A stretch of 64,000 nucleotides of DNA. Source: Flavobacterium sp. JAS. Its GTDB lineage: Bacteria > Bacteroidota > Bacteroidia > Flavobacteriales > Flavobacteriaceae. The stretch covers positions 124,001 to 188,000 of the forward strand of contig NZ_JAJMOX010000007.1 in NCBI RefSeq assembly GCF_020991455.1, written 5' to 3'. A model generated the notes under the pieces. The model had not been told where the DNA came from, ran no database searches, and was given only the letters and a program-made list of their open reading frames with translations. How positions within the stretch are numbered: position 1 is the first letter of the stretch; every line of letters starts with the position of its first letter. A program made the position numbers and the translations under genes. Positions 57,629 to 64,000 of this stretch are shown here, piece by piece.

Positions 57629-57659
57629 TGCCAGTACTATTTCTATAATAGTACTGGCA
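57629..57659. repeat. 13-bp perfect hairpin between adhesin and barrel genes
   Basis: TGCCAGTACTATT and AATAGTACTGGCA enclose a 5-base loop. It lies 5 bases past the adhesin stop and is not followed by a T-run, so it may be an mRNA-stabilising or attenuating hairpin within the operon. Confidence 0.7.
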
Positions 57660-57675
57660 TAAAAAACAATTAAAG

Positions 57676-58524
57676 ATGAAAAAATATATAATTAACTATA
57701 TAGCATCAACAGTACTGATTATAACACTTTTAGGAACTTGTCTAAAGAGTTATGCTCAGGATAAAAAACAAGAACTATCTATTTCTGTAGGAGGTCCGTT
57801 TTCATTTCTAAAGTATAAAGGCAGTGAAATAGTACCCGGAAACGGATTTAGTGCCGGACTTCGCTATTCGTATTATCTAAATGAAGGCATTAGTATTGGA
57901 ATTGGTGCAGAGTATCAGTCTTATAGTTCTGATGCGAAATTTGCATTTCTTTCAGGACAATATACAACCATTGATGCCGAAGAGGAATCATTTCAATTCA
58001 GATACAAAGCAACTCAGTTAAGAGAAAAACAATGTTTAGGATATGTAAATGTTCCAGTGACTATTCAATATGAAAATCCGGGACCAACAAAATTATATAT
58101 TGCTGCCGGTGTTAAAGTAGGATTCGCAGTAAGCGGAAAATATGAAACAAAAATGGAGAATCTTACCACAAGTGGTTATTATCCGCAATACAATGTTGAA
58201 TTATTTGGTCCTGCATTTGCAGGATTTGCAAGCACAGATGATATCAGAACAAGCAAACAAGATCTTGAAACAAAAACCTCTTATTCTGCTACTTTTGAAA
58301 CTGGTTTAAAACAAAAAATTGGAGACAGAAGTTCTGTTTATATTGGACTTTATCTTGATTATGGATTAAATGACATAATGGATAAAAAAAATAACAAAAG
58401 TCTAGTTGAGTATAATCCGGAATTACCTGTACAATTGCACTACAATAGTACATTAAGCACTCCTTATACAAATGATATAAGATTAGTTTCCTACGGACTT
58501 AAACTAAGATATGCCTTGAGATAA
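57676..58524 (+). CDS. Outer-membrane beta-barrel protein (PorT/OmpW-like)
   Basis: The 282-residue protein has a signal (ending KSYAQD) and an alternating beta-strand pattern typical of a small barrel: GLRYSYYLNEGISIGIGAEY, LGYVNVPVTIQYENPG, KLYIAAGVKVGFAVSGKYE and a final DIRLVSYGLKLRYALR. It resembles the outer-membrane-beta-barrel (PorT-like) family. The adhesin gene is 51 bases upstream on the same strand. By analogy with SprF/PorP-type partners of T9SS adhesins it may help display or anchor the adhesin, but it is not clearly a SprF homologue. Confidence 0.85.
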   Translation: MKKYIINYIASTVLIITLLGTCLKSYAQDKKQELSISVGGPFSFLKYKGSEIVPGNGFSAGLRYSYYLNEGISIGIGAEYQSYSSDAKFAFLSGQYTTIDAEEESFQFRYKATQLREKQCLGYVNVPVTIQYENPGPTKLYIAAGVKVGFAVSGKYETKMENLTTSGYYPQYNVELFGPAFAGFASTDDIRTSKQDLETKTSYSATFETGLKQKIGDRSSVYIGLYLDYGLNDIMDKKNNKSLVEYNPELPVQLHYNSTLSTPYTNDIRLVSYGLKLRYALR

Positions 58525-58547
58525 ACATCTATCGAAAGGAAAAATTA

Positions 58548-58580
58548 AAGCCGATTTTCATAAGAAAATCGGCTTTTTTA
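58548..58580 (+). terminator. Rho-independent terminator after barrel gene
   Basis: AAAGCCGATTTTC and GAAAATCGGCTTT form a perfect stem with an ATAA loop and a T-run. It ends the adhesin-barrel transcript and may also serve the convergent MgtC gene. Confidence 0.88.
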
Positions 58581-58627
58581 TGTTTAAATAATCTTGTTCT
58601 TATGCCATTAATAATAAGAAGAAGAAA

Positions 58628-59053
58628 CTATTGCTTCCTGTTTCTCAACCAACTTTCTACAGGCTCAAGAACTGTGTTTACGATAACCACTAAAAAAGTA
58701 CAAATTAAAGCCTCGGCAAAATATCCCGAAGCAGCAATACAGCCAATTGCCGCGCTGCACCATATTGTAGCGGCCGAATTTAATCCGTGTACATTGGCAC
58801 CTTCCCTAAAAATAACTCCCGCGCCCAAAAATCCAACTCCCATAACAACCTGAGCCGTAATACGCGTTACATCTATATTTGGAGCTGTTCCGGCAACTTT
58901 TATAGACAACAAAACAAAAGCTGCCGCGCCGGTTGCCACCAGCATATTTGTTTTTAGACCGGTTTCTTTATGATGCCATTGTCGTTCAAAACCTATTAAC
59001 AATCCAGCAAATAAAGCAATTACAAGACGGGTAAAAAATTCTGTAGTACTCAA
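58628..59053 (-). CDS. MgtC/SapB-family membrane protein
   Basis: The 141-residue protein is an MgtC N-terminal-type domain with about four membrane helices: FFTRLVIALFAGLLIGFERQ, MLVATGAAAFVLLSI, VVMGVGFLGAGVIFREGANV and ALICTFLVVIVNTVL. The WHHKETGLKTNM and GLNSAATIWCSAAIGCIAASG words are family signatures. MgtC proteins modulate membrane energetics and magnesium-limited growth. It is a short form without the C-terminal cytoplasmic domain, which is usual in Bacteroidota. Confidence 0.9.
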   Translation of the reverse strand: MSTTEFFTRLVIALFAGLLIGFERQWHHKETGLKTNMLVATGAAAFVLLSIKVAGTAPNIDVTRITAQVVMGVGFLGAGVIFREGANVHGLNSAATIWCSAAIGCIAASGYFAEALICTFLVVIVNTVLEPVESWLRNRKQ

Positions 59054-59200
59054 AATTATATGATTTTATAGGATTAAAATTTTCCAATTAAATTCTTTTT
59101 TAAAAGTTAGAATTGCACTGGATAAATAAATTTAAAAACTTAAATATAAGAATCTTAAACTAAATAATATTCAAAAACAAAAAGCTTCTTCCATAGAAAT

Positions 59201-59569
59201 TTAGCTTTCTACCTCAGCCGTTTGATTTTCTAAGATGTTTTTTAATTGAGGCGCAAATTCTAATCCCCATTTATCAAGAGCCGAAATTAAAGGCATAAGA
59301 GATTCTCCGGTTTCCGTTAGATAATATTCCACACGCAACGGAATTTCATTATAAACTGTTTTTCCTATAAGTCCATGAAATTCCAATTCCTTAAGTTGAT
59401 TTTGCAATACACGTTTTGTAATTCCGGTAATAACATTAACCAAATCTTTAGGACGTTTTATGCCTTTTGAAATCTCATCCAACAAACAAAATTTCCATTT
59501 AGAACCAAATACTTCCATAGCTACAATAAGTCCACAAGTATAATCAATAGGTATTTTTCGTTGATACAT
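59201..59569 (-). CDS. HxlR-family transcriptional regulator
   Basis: The 122-residue winged-HTH protein begins with CGLIVAMEVFGSKWKFCLLD, the HxlR signature. It continues with GIKRPKDLVNVITGITKRVL, LQNQLKELEFHGLIGKTVY and VEYYLTETGESLMPLISAL. It has one Cys at the start of the domain (YTCGL), a typical redox-sensing residue. It is divergent from a flavin oxidoreductase gene. A perfect 24-bp palindrome between them is the probable operator. Confidence 0.93.
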   Translation of the reverse strand: MYQRKIPIDYTCGLIVAMEVFGSKWKFCLLDEISKGIKRPKDLVNVITGITKRVLQNQLKELEFHGLIGKTVYNEIPLRVEYYLTETGESLMPLISALDKWGLEFAPQLKNILENQTAEVES

Positions 59570-59626
59570 AAAAAATCATTTAGAACTACAAAAGTAAAAA
59601 CAATTAGAGTTTTTTCAGGAAAAATC

Positions 59627-59650
59627 TATAGTGATTAATTAATCACTATA
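59627..59650. promoter_or_regulatory. Perfect 24-bp palindrome, probable HxlR operator
   Basis: The 24 bases are fully self-complementary, centred on GTGATTAATTAATCAC (59631-59646) with TATA on each side. It lies between the divergent HxlR gene (-) and oxidoreductase gene (+), 58 bases from one start and 76 from the other, as expected for a dimer-binding operator. Confidence 0.8.
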
Positions 59651-59725
59651 TGACTAATTCGTCCCTTATTGTATTATTAATTAACGAGTTTGAACTTTGT
59701 AGCTACAAATTTTAATAGTAAAATA

Positions 59726-60256
59726 ATGAAAACACTTGTAGTTATAATTCACCCCGATCTTGAAAATTCCGTAATAAACAAAAGATGGATTGAAGAATTG
59801 AGTAAATACCCGGATCAGTATACATTGCATAATTTGTACAGCTTATATCCCGATGAAAAAATTGATATTAAAAAAGAACAGCAATTAGTAGAAAATCACG
59901 ATAAGATCATATTTCAGTTTCCGTTTTACTGGTTCAATTGTCCTCCCCTTTTTAAAAAATGGCTCGACGAAGTAATAATCTCCGGATGGGCTTACGGTAG
60001 AGAAAGCAGTTATAAACTAGCCAATAAAAAGATTGCTTTAAGCATTTCTACGGGTATAAATAAAGAAGATTACAGCACAAAGGGAAGATACAAATACACA
60101 CTGGAACAACTCACAGCACCATTTGAAATCACTTTTGATTACATCAAAGCCGATTATAAACCCTTATTTGCATTTTATGGAGCAGAACATGATTTAAGCG
60201 CAGAAAAAGTCGAGAAAAACACTCAGGAATATATCTCATTTCTAGAATCTTTGTGA
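59726..60256 (+). CDS. NAD(P)H-dependent flavin oxidoreductase (flavodoxin fold, KefF/quinone reductase-like)
   Basis: I choose the ATG at 59726 (MKTLVVIIHPDLE). A TTG twelve codons upstream adds no family sequence. The 176-residue product has a flavodoxin-like fold with LVVIIHPDLENSVINKRW, the FMN-loop region IIFQFPFYWFNCPPLFKKWLDEV and ALSISTGINKEDY. Family members reduce quinones or electrophiles with NAD(P)H. It is divergent from an HxlR regulator, and this pairing is typical of electrophile or disulfide stress responses. Confidence 0.9.
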   Translation: MKTLVVIIHPDLENSVINKRWIEELSKYPDQYTLHNLYSLYPDEKIDIKKEQQLVENHDKIIFQFPFYWFNCPPLFKKWLDEVIISGWAYGRESSYKLANKKIALSISTGINKEDYSTKGRYKYTLEQLTAPFEITFDYIKADYKPLFAFYGAEHDLSAEKVEKNTQEYISFLESL

Positions 60257-60283
60257 AAAATGTTCTTTATTGAATATATATAA

Positions 60284-60344
60284 TGAAAGGTTTTCTGCAA
60301 AATGTGAAGGTAAAGTCATTTCACATTTTGCAGAAAACCTTTTC
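60284..60344. terminator. 22-bp perfect bidirectional hairpin
   Basis: AAAGGTTTTCTGCAAAATG (and on to 60307) pairs over 22 bases with 60321-60342 around a 13-base loop. It separates the convergent oxidoreductase and hydroxylase genes. The stem is unusually long for a terminator. Confidence 0.75.
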
Positions 60345-60354
60345 ACAAATGAGT

Positions 60355-61470
60355 TTAATCCTGATCAAAGATTTTCCCCAAATGTTCCTCCATAATAAAA
60401 TAAGGATCATTAGTTTGGGTTACAGATCTCATGTGAATCAAACTTGTTTTGCTCATCATTCTAAGCATTTGTCGGCGTTCGCATTTTACAATTTTGCCAT
60501 TCTCTTCACGTTGTCCCGCCACAAAAGCACTTCGTCCGTGCGCGCATAAATGATTATTAACAAAGATCACATCACCAGAATTTGGTACATACTCACTGTT
60601 TATAAGTTCCTTAGCTTCATTCCAGAATTCTGTTAAGTTGTAAAGCGCTTCAGGAGTTTGCCCTGCATTTTCATTAAATATTTGTTCGGCGGCGTCAAAA
60701 CGGATAAAAGGAAGCTGTCTGTTTCCATACAAAACAGAAGCCGTTGGACCCGGAATTGTTTGATCTTCATCATAATTTGCATCTTTAGGACACTGATAAA
60801 TAGGATCAAATAATTTTTCCATAATCGGATTCATCTTACCATGAGAGCGAATCGAATATAAAGTTGACGGAACTCTTTCTTCATTTCGCAAATAAAGAAA
60901 ACTCAAAAAGTCAGCTTGATTGCTTAAAAAAGCATCTTCGGTATGTACATACAAATCTGTTTTTGATCCCGATCCGGTTTGTGTTACGGCCATTTTCTCG
61001 TCCGGAATTACGGCATGCAAAAGTCCTCCACCCTTTCTTTGTGCATAATATTGAACCGGTTTAGAAGGCACTGCGCCATGCAAAAGCGAACATATAAATC
61101 CGTATTTATTCAGCTTTGCATAATCAGCACCTTGCCAGTTTGGTGGTGTTGGTCCTAAATCTTCCTGATCGACCTCTAAAAGCCCCTGGAAAACAATTGC
61201 ACCATATTGATTTGCAGAAAAATCAGTACCAAACTGACTTAAAATTCTACTAATACGTTCTGGAAGCAATTGAAAAGCATGAAGATGAAGCGCGGCTATA
61301 TAATCGGGATTTTCATAATTATCAAATGCCTTTACCAAAAGATTCCCAACATTTGATAAAATATTCCTTTCCTGCGGCGTAACTACTACAATTAATGGTC
61401 TTGTAGGAATATTAAAATTTAAACTCGTTTCTGCAGGCCTTCCCTCTGCAATCATTGATTGTGACTTCAT
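60355..61470 (-). CDS. Fe(II)/2-oxoglutarate dioxygenase, clavaminate-synthase-like (lysine 4-hydroxylase-type)
   Basis: The 371-residue protein belongs to the TauD/clavaminate-synthase-like oxygenases. The metal triad can be read as His176-x-Glu178 (YVHTEDAF) and His311 (CAHGRSAF). Arg337 is the likely 2-oxoglutarate anchor in RRQMLRMM. Also seen is QYYAQRKGGGLLHAVIPDE. The closest characterised enzymes I recall are the KDO/K4H L-lysine hydroxylases from Flavobacterium and Chitinophaga, which hydroxylate free L-lysine at C4. The gene is divergent from a nitroreductase, a PLP decarboxylase and an IucA/IucC gene. This suggests a hydroxylated-lysine or hydroxy-cadaverine siderophore. The exact regio-selectivity is not certain. 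Confidence 0.85.
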   Translation of the reverse strand: MKSQSMIAEGRPAETSLNFNIPTRPLIVVVTPQERNILSNVGNLLVKAFDNYENPDYIAALHLHAFQLLPERISRILSQFGTDFSANQYGAIVFQGLLEVDQEDLGPTPPNWQGADYAKLNKYGFICSLLHGAVPSKPVQYYAQRKGGGLLHAVIPDEKMAVTQTGSGSKTDLYVHTEDAFLSNQADFLSFLYLRNEERVPSTLYSIRSHGKMNPIMEKLFDPIYQCPKDANYDEDQTIPGPTASVLYGNRQLPFIRFDAAEQIFNENAGQTPEALYNLTEFWNEAKELINSEYVPNSGDVIFVNNHLCAHGRSAFVAGQREENGKIVKCERRQMLRMMSKTSLIHMRSVTQTNDPYFIMEEHLGKIFDQD

Positions 61471-61738
61471 TTTTTCAATTCTTTTATAGTTAATAATAGA
61501 TAGGGATAACTAAAACTTAATTATTTAACAATATGACAATTACAAACTAATCCTGAACACCTGTTTTTCAATCTGTACGGGCATTCGTATAAAATTTTTA
61601 ATATTTATTTTTTTTATTCGGATTAATTTATACTTTTGCCTTGCACTGTTTTTATTTATTCTAAATAAAATTTACTTACAAATATATTTGTATTTCACTT
61701 AACTAAAAAGATTTTTCTTAAAAAAATTTCCAAAAAAA
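61471..61738. other. Divergent promoter region of the siderophore-type genes
   Basis: The 268-bp AT-rich stretch contains a -7-like TACTTTTG near 61631-61638 on the plus strand, about 100 bases before the nitroreductase ATG. I see no clear Fur palindrome. Confidence 0.4.
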
Positions 61739-62371
61739 ATGAAAATCAAGGACAAACCCAGTAAAATCAAGGAATCAGATTCTTCTGATAAACTGAAAAA
61801 AGTTTCCAGGAATATTCGCAATAGAAGAAGCATCTATGCCAATGAATTTATTAAGGGAGAATTGCCTGATAAATTACTCGAAGAAATTCTGGTAAATGCG
61901 ACTTGGGCTCCAAATCATAAAATGACTGAGCCATGGAGATTTATTGTTCTAAAGGGAAAATACCTCAAAGAGTATGGAGCATATATGGCCAATTATTACA
62001 AGGATTTTTACAGCGAATTATCATTTGAAGATCAAAAAGAAAAACTTCGCTATCTGGCTAATTATCCATTAAATGCAGCTTGCCTTATTGGGGTGATTAT
62101 GGTAAAAAACACCAAAATTAACTTGCCGGAATGGGAAGAAATTGCCGCAGTTTCATCGGCTGTGCAAAATATAGCGCTTACCTGCACGGCACACAAAATT
62201 GGCAGTTTTTGGAGTACCAAAAGTGTTGCAATCGACTATATAGCACAATTTGATCTGGCAGAAAATGAAAAATCACTTGGGATTCTCTATCTCGGATATT
62301 ATCCAAAAGATTTAAAATCATCCACAAAAAAGAGAACTCCACTCTCTAAAAAAGTCATTTATCTCGAATAA
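61739..62371 (+). CDS. Nitroreductase-family FMN protein
   Basis: The 210-residue protein shows nitroreductase motifs: the FMN-binding RNIRNRRSIYANEF, the mid-segment ATWAPNHKMTEPWRFIVL and the C-terminal AVQNIALTCTAHKIGSFWS followed by LGILYLGYYPK. Members reduce nitro, quinone or imine groups with NAD(P)H. It is the first gene of the plus-strand operon with a PLP decarboxylase (28-base gap) and an IucA/IucC-type gene. In siderophore pathways such enzymes could reduce ferric or hydroxamate intermediates, but that is a guess. Confidence 0.9.
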   Translation: MKIKDKPSKIKESDSSDKLKKVSRNIRNRRSIYANEFIKGELPDKLLEEILVNATWAPNHKMTEPWRFIVLKGKYLKEYGAYMANYYKDFYSELSFEDQKEKLRYLANYPLNAACLIGVIMVKNTKINLPEWEEIAAVSSAVQNIALTCTAHKIGSFWSTKSVAIDYIAQFDLAENEKSLGILYLGYYPKDLKSSTKKRTPLSKKVIYLE

Positions 62372-62399
62372 AAGTAACTAAACCCCTAAAAATTATTTT

Positions 62400-63923
62400 A
62401 TGAATACCACACTAATCAATGAAGAAATCCAAAAGGATAAAACACTTCTCTTTGAACAAGATTTTTACAAAGATATTTTCCATCAAAATTCCGGTACCGA
62501 ATATGCTCAGGCTGTAGAACTGGCAAAGGAACGTGTTTCTAATTTTCTAAAAAACAATCGTAAACCCTTTAGCGGAATCAGACCCAGCGAGATGAAAACC
62601 AAAATTGAAGCCATAGACTTTGATTCTCCTCTACCCGATTATGAAAGTCTGCTTGATGAAGTCGATGAAATTTATGTAAAACACGCCACAGCTTATCACC
62701 TTCCGGAATATATTGCACACTTAAACTGTCCTGTTGTAATACCGGCGTTGGCAGCAGAAGTTTTGATAAGCGCGATCAATTCATCACAAGATACTTATGA
62801 TCAAAGTGCTGGCGGAACTTTTATGGAACGCAAATTAATTGATTGGACAAGCGAACAAATTGGTTATCAAAATGGCGACGGAATTTTCACCGCCGGAGGT
62901 TCTCAAAGTAACCTTATGGGATTGCTTTTGGCAAGAGATTATTATTCACTAGAATATCAAAAATGGAATATAAAACTTGATGGACTTCCGCCTGATGCTT
63001 CAAAATTTAGAGTTTTTGTTTCGGATAAAGCCCATTTCAGTAATCATAAAAATGCCTGGATTCTGGGCCTTGGAGAACAAGCAATCGTGCATGTAGGAGT
63101 TGATGAAAGATATCGAATGGATCCGGAAAAACTGGAAAAAGCGATCGCGAAGGAAATTGAAAAAGGAAATATTCCAATCGCAATCACCGCAACTGCCGGA
63201 ACCACAGATTTCGGAAATGTTGATCCGTTAAAAGCTATTGCCGCAATTGCCAATCGCAATAATATATGGCTTCATGTTGATGCGGCTTACGGTTGTGGAT
63301 TATTACTAACAGAGAAACACAGATATCTTTTAAACGGAATCGAACTGGCAGATTCTGTAACTATAGATTATCATAAATCATTTTTTCAGCCCATAAGCAG
63401 TAGTGCTTTTATCGTAAAAAACAAACTTCACCTCAACATTATCAAGCATCACGCCGATTATTTAAATCCAAAAGAGCAAAATTATGACGCACTTCCGGCT
63501 CAGATTAATAAATCGATTATTCAGAGTACACGTCGTTTTGATGCGCTAAAACTTTGGTTCACACTTCGATATATGGGCAAGGAAAAGTTGGGACAGTTTA
63601 CAGATACAATAATTGAAACGACTCAAAAAACAGCGGCTTATCTTGAAGCTGACCAGAACTTCGAACTTTTATGCCACTCAGATATGGGGGTTTTAGTATT
63701 CCGATATCTTGATGGTCCACCAGAATCTACCTCTTGCGAAGTCAATCAATACATCAAGGAAAAACTCTTTTTTAGTGGAGAAGTTCTCGTAGCAAGTACC
63801 AAAGTCAATGGAGAATTCTACTTGAAATTCACCATTTTCAATCCGCTTACAACCCTAAATGATATTAAAAACATACTTAACCTTATAAAACAAAATGGAA
63901 ATGAATACCACAGACTTAACTAA
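62400..63923 (+). CDS. PLP-dependent group II decarboxylase (lysine/hydroxylysine-type)
   Basis: The 507-residue protein has the group II amino-acid decarboxylase plan. An N-terminal arm includes YHLPEYIAHLNCPVVIPALA, and the PLP phosphate-binding segment is FTAGGSQSNLMGLLLARDY. The His stacking on PLP is in KAHFSNHKNAW, the Asp-binding motif is LHVDAAYGCGLLLT, and the Schiff-base lysine is in TIDYHKSFFQPISSSAF. Substrates in this branch include lysine, diaminobutyrate and ornithine. Together with the divergent lysine hydroxylase it probably makes cadaverine or hydroxy-cadaverine for a siderophore. Its 3' end overlaps the next gene by 29 bases. Confidence 0.9.
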   Translation: MNTTLINEEIQKDKTLLFEQDFYKDIFHQNSGTEYAQAVELAKERVSNFLKNNRKPFSGIRPSEMKTKIEAIDFDSPLPDYESLLDEVDEIYVKHATAYHLPEYIAHLNCPVVIPALAAEVLISAINSSQDTYDQSAGGTFMERKLIDWTSEQIGYQNGDGIFTAGGSQSNLMGLLLARDYYSLEYQKWNIKLDGLPPDASKFRVFVSDKAHFSNHKNAWILGLGEQAIVHVGVDERYRMDPEKLEKAIAKEIEKGNIPIAITATAGTTDFGNVDPLKAIAAIANRNNIWLHVDAAYGCGLLLTEKHRYLLNGIELADSVTIDYHKSFFQPISSSAFIVKNKLHLNIIKHHADYLNPKEQNYDALPAQINKSIIQSTRRFDALKLWFTLRYMGKEKLGQFTDTIIETTQKTAAYLEADQNFELLCHSDMGVLVFRYLDGPPESTSCEVNQYIKEKLFFSGEVLVASTKVNGEFYLKFTIFNPLTTLNDIKNILNLIKQNGNEYHRLN

Positions 63924-64000
63924 TTTTTATCAGCTGGCAGAACAGGTAAATTTCAAATCCCTGCTTAATTGTTATTGCAGAGAATTTAGCAATTGGAGCC
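63895..64000 (+). CDS. IucA/IucC-type siderophore synthetase, N-terminal fragment (runs off window)
   Basis: An ATG at 63895 (or 63901) opens a frame that runs past the window end. It overlaps the decarboxylase stop by 29 bases. The first 35 residues include LLNCYCREFSNWS, which fits the N-terminal LLNCLxRE region of NRPS-independent siderophore synthetases. Only a short piece is seen, so the family call is moderate. It would join a diamine or hydroxamate unit to a dicarboxylic acid. Confidence 0.5.
   Translation, partial: MEMNTTDLTNFYQLAEQVNFKSLLNCYCREFSNWS

Noticed and set aside
59690..59725. Upstream TTG start of the oxidoreductase
   Set aside because: The extra twelve residues are not family-like, and the ATG at 59726 begins exactly at the conserved first strand.
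60355..61470. Lysine hydroxylase as the source of hydroxylysine for the kinase/lyase fusion
   Set aside because: Known relatives hydroxylate C3 or C4, not C5. The gene sits 24 kb away with siderophore-type genes, so I keep the two systems separate.

Overview
The window looks like a Flavobacterium-type genome (Bacteroidota). The DNA is AT-rich. There are two SusC/SusD pairs, TonB-dependent receptors with carboxypeptidase-like N-terminal domains, lipoproteins with short lipoboxes, an adhesin with SprB repeats and a type IX secretion (T9SS) C-terminal signal, and promoter elements of the Bacteroidota TAnnTTTG type. I see no rRNA, tRNA, CRISPR array, transposase or prophage.

Layout. 1-2.6 kb: three genes (an unknown C-terminus, a peptidoglycan-binding/CHAP-like hydrolase, an AAA+ ATPase) that resemble the end of a contractile-injection-type locus. 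2.8-11.2 kb: a siderophore-type TonB receptor, a membrane TPR/AraC regulator and two tandem S8 peptidase lipoproteins. 11.4-24.1 kb: polysaccharide utilisation locus 1, with a GH36 alpha-galactosidase divergent from SusC/SusD and two six-hairpin glycosidase-like proteins. Its 1.8 kb divergent promoter region carries repeated ACTGGTA operators. 24.2-30.9 kb: small housekeeping and regulatory genes.

30.9-48.0 kb is the most interesting part: eight consecutive minus-strand genes with a divergent Lrp/AsnC regulator. They encode a DUF1338 (HglS-like 2-oxoadipate dioxygenase) protein, an ALDH7 alpha-aminoadipate-semialdehyde dehydrogenase, SusC, SusD, a GH63 alpha-glucosidase, a GH42 beta-galactosidase, a fused hydroxylysine-kinase-like/phospho-hydroxylysine-lyase-like protein, and a YdiJ-like D-2-hydroxyglutarate dehydrogenase. 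Read together they suggest a pathway that imports glucosyl-galactosyl-hydroxylysine (the collagen glyco-amino acid), removes glucose and galactose, and degrades 5-hydroxylysine to 2-oxoglutarate. This is inferred from families and gene order and is untested.

48.7-58.6 kb: a META-domain lipoprotein, a 1.1 kb gene-poor stretch with a possible Fic fragment, a tail-collar protein, a PRMT-like methyltransferase, an 1865-residue SprB-repeat adhesin and an outer-membrane barrel. 58.6-60.3 kb: MgtC, and an HxlR regulator divergent from a flavin oxidoreductase across a perfect 24-bp palindrome. 60.3-64 kb: a clavaminate-synthase-like lysine hydroxylase divergent from a nitroreductase, a PLP decarboxylase and the start of an IucA/IucC-type siderophore synthetase, probably a siderophore locus that continues beyond the window.
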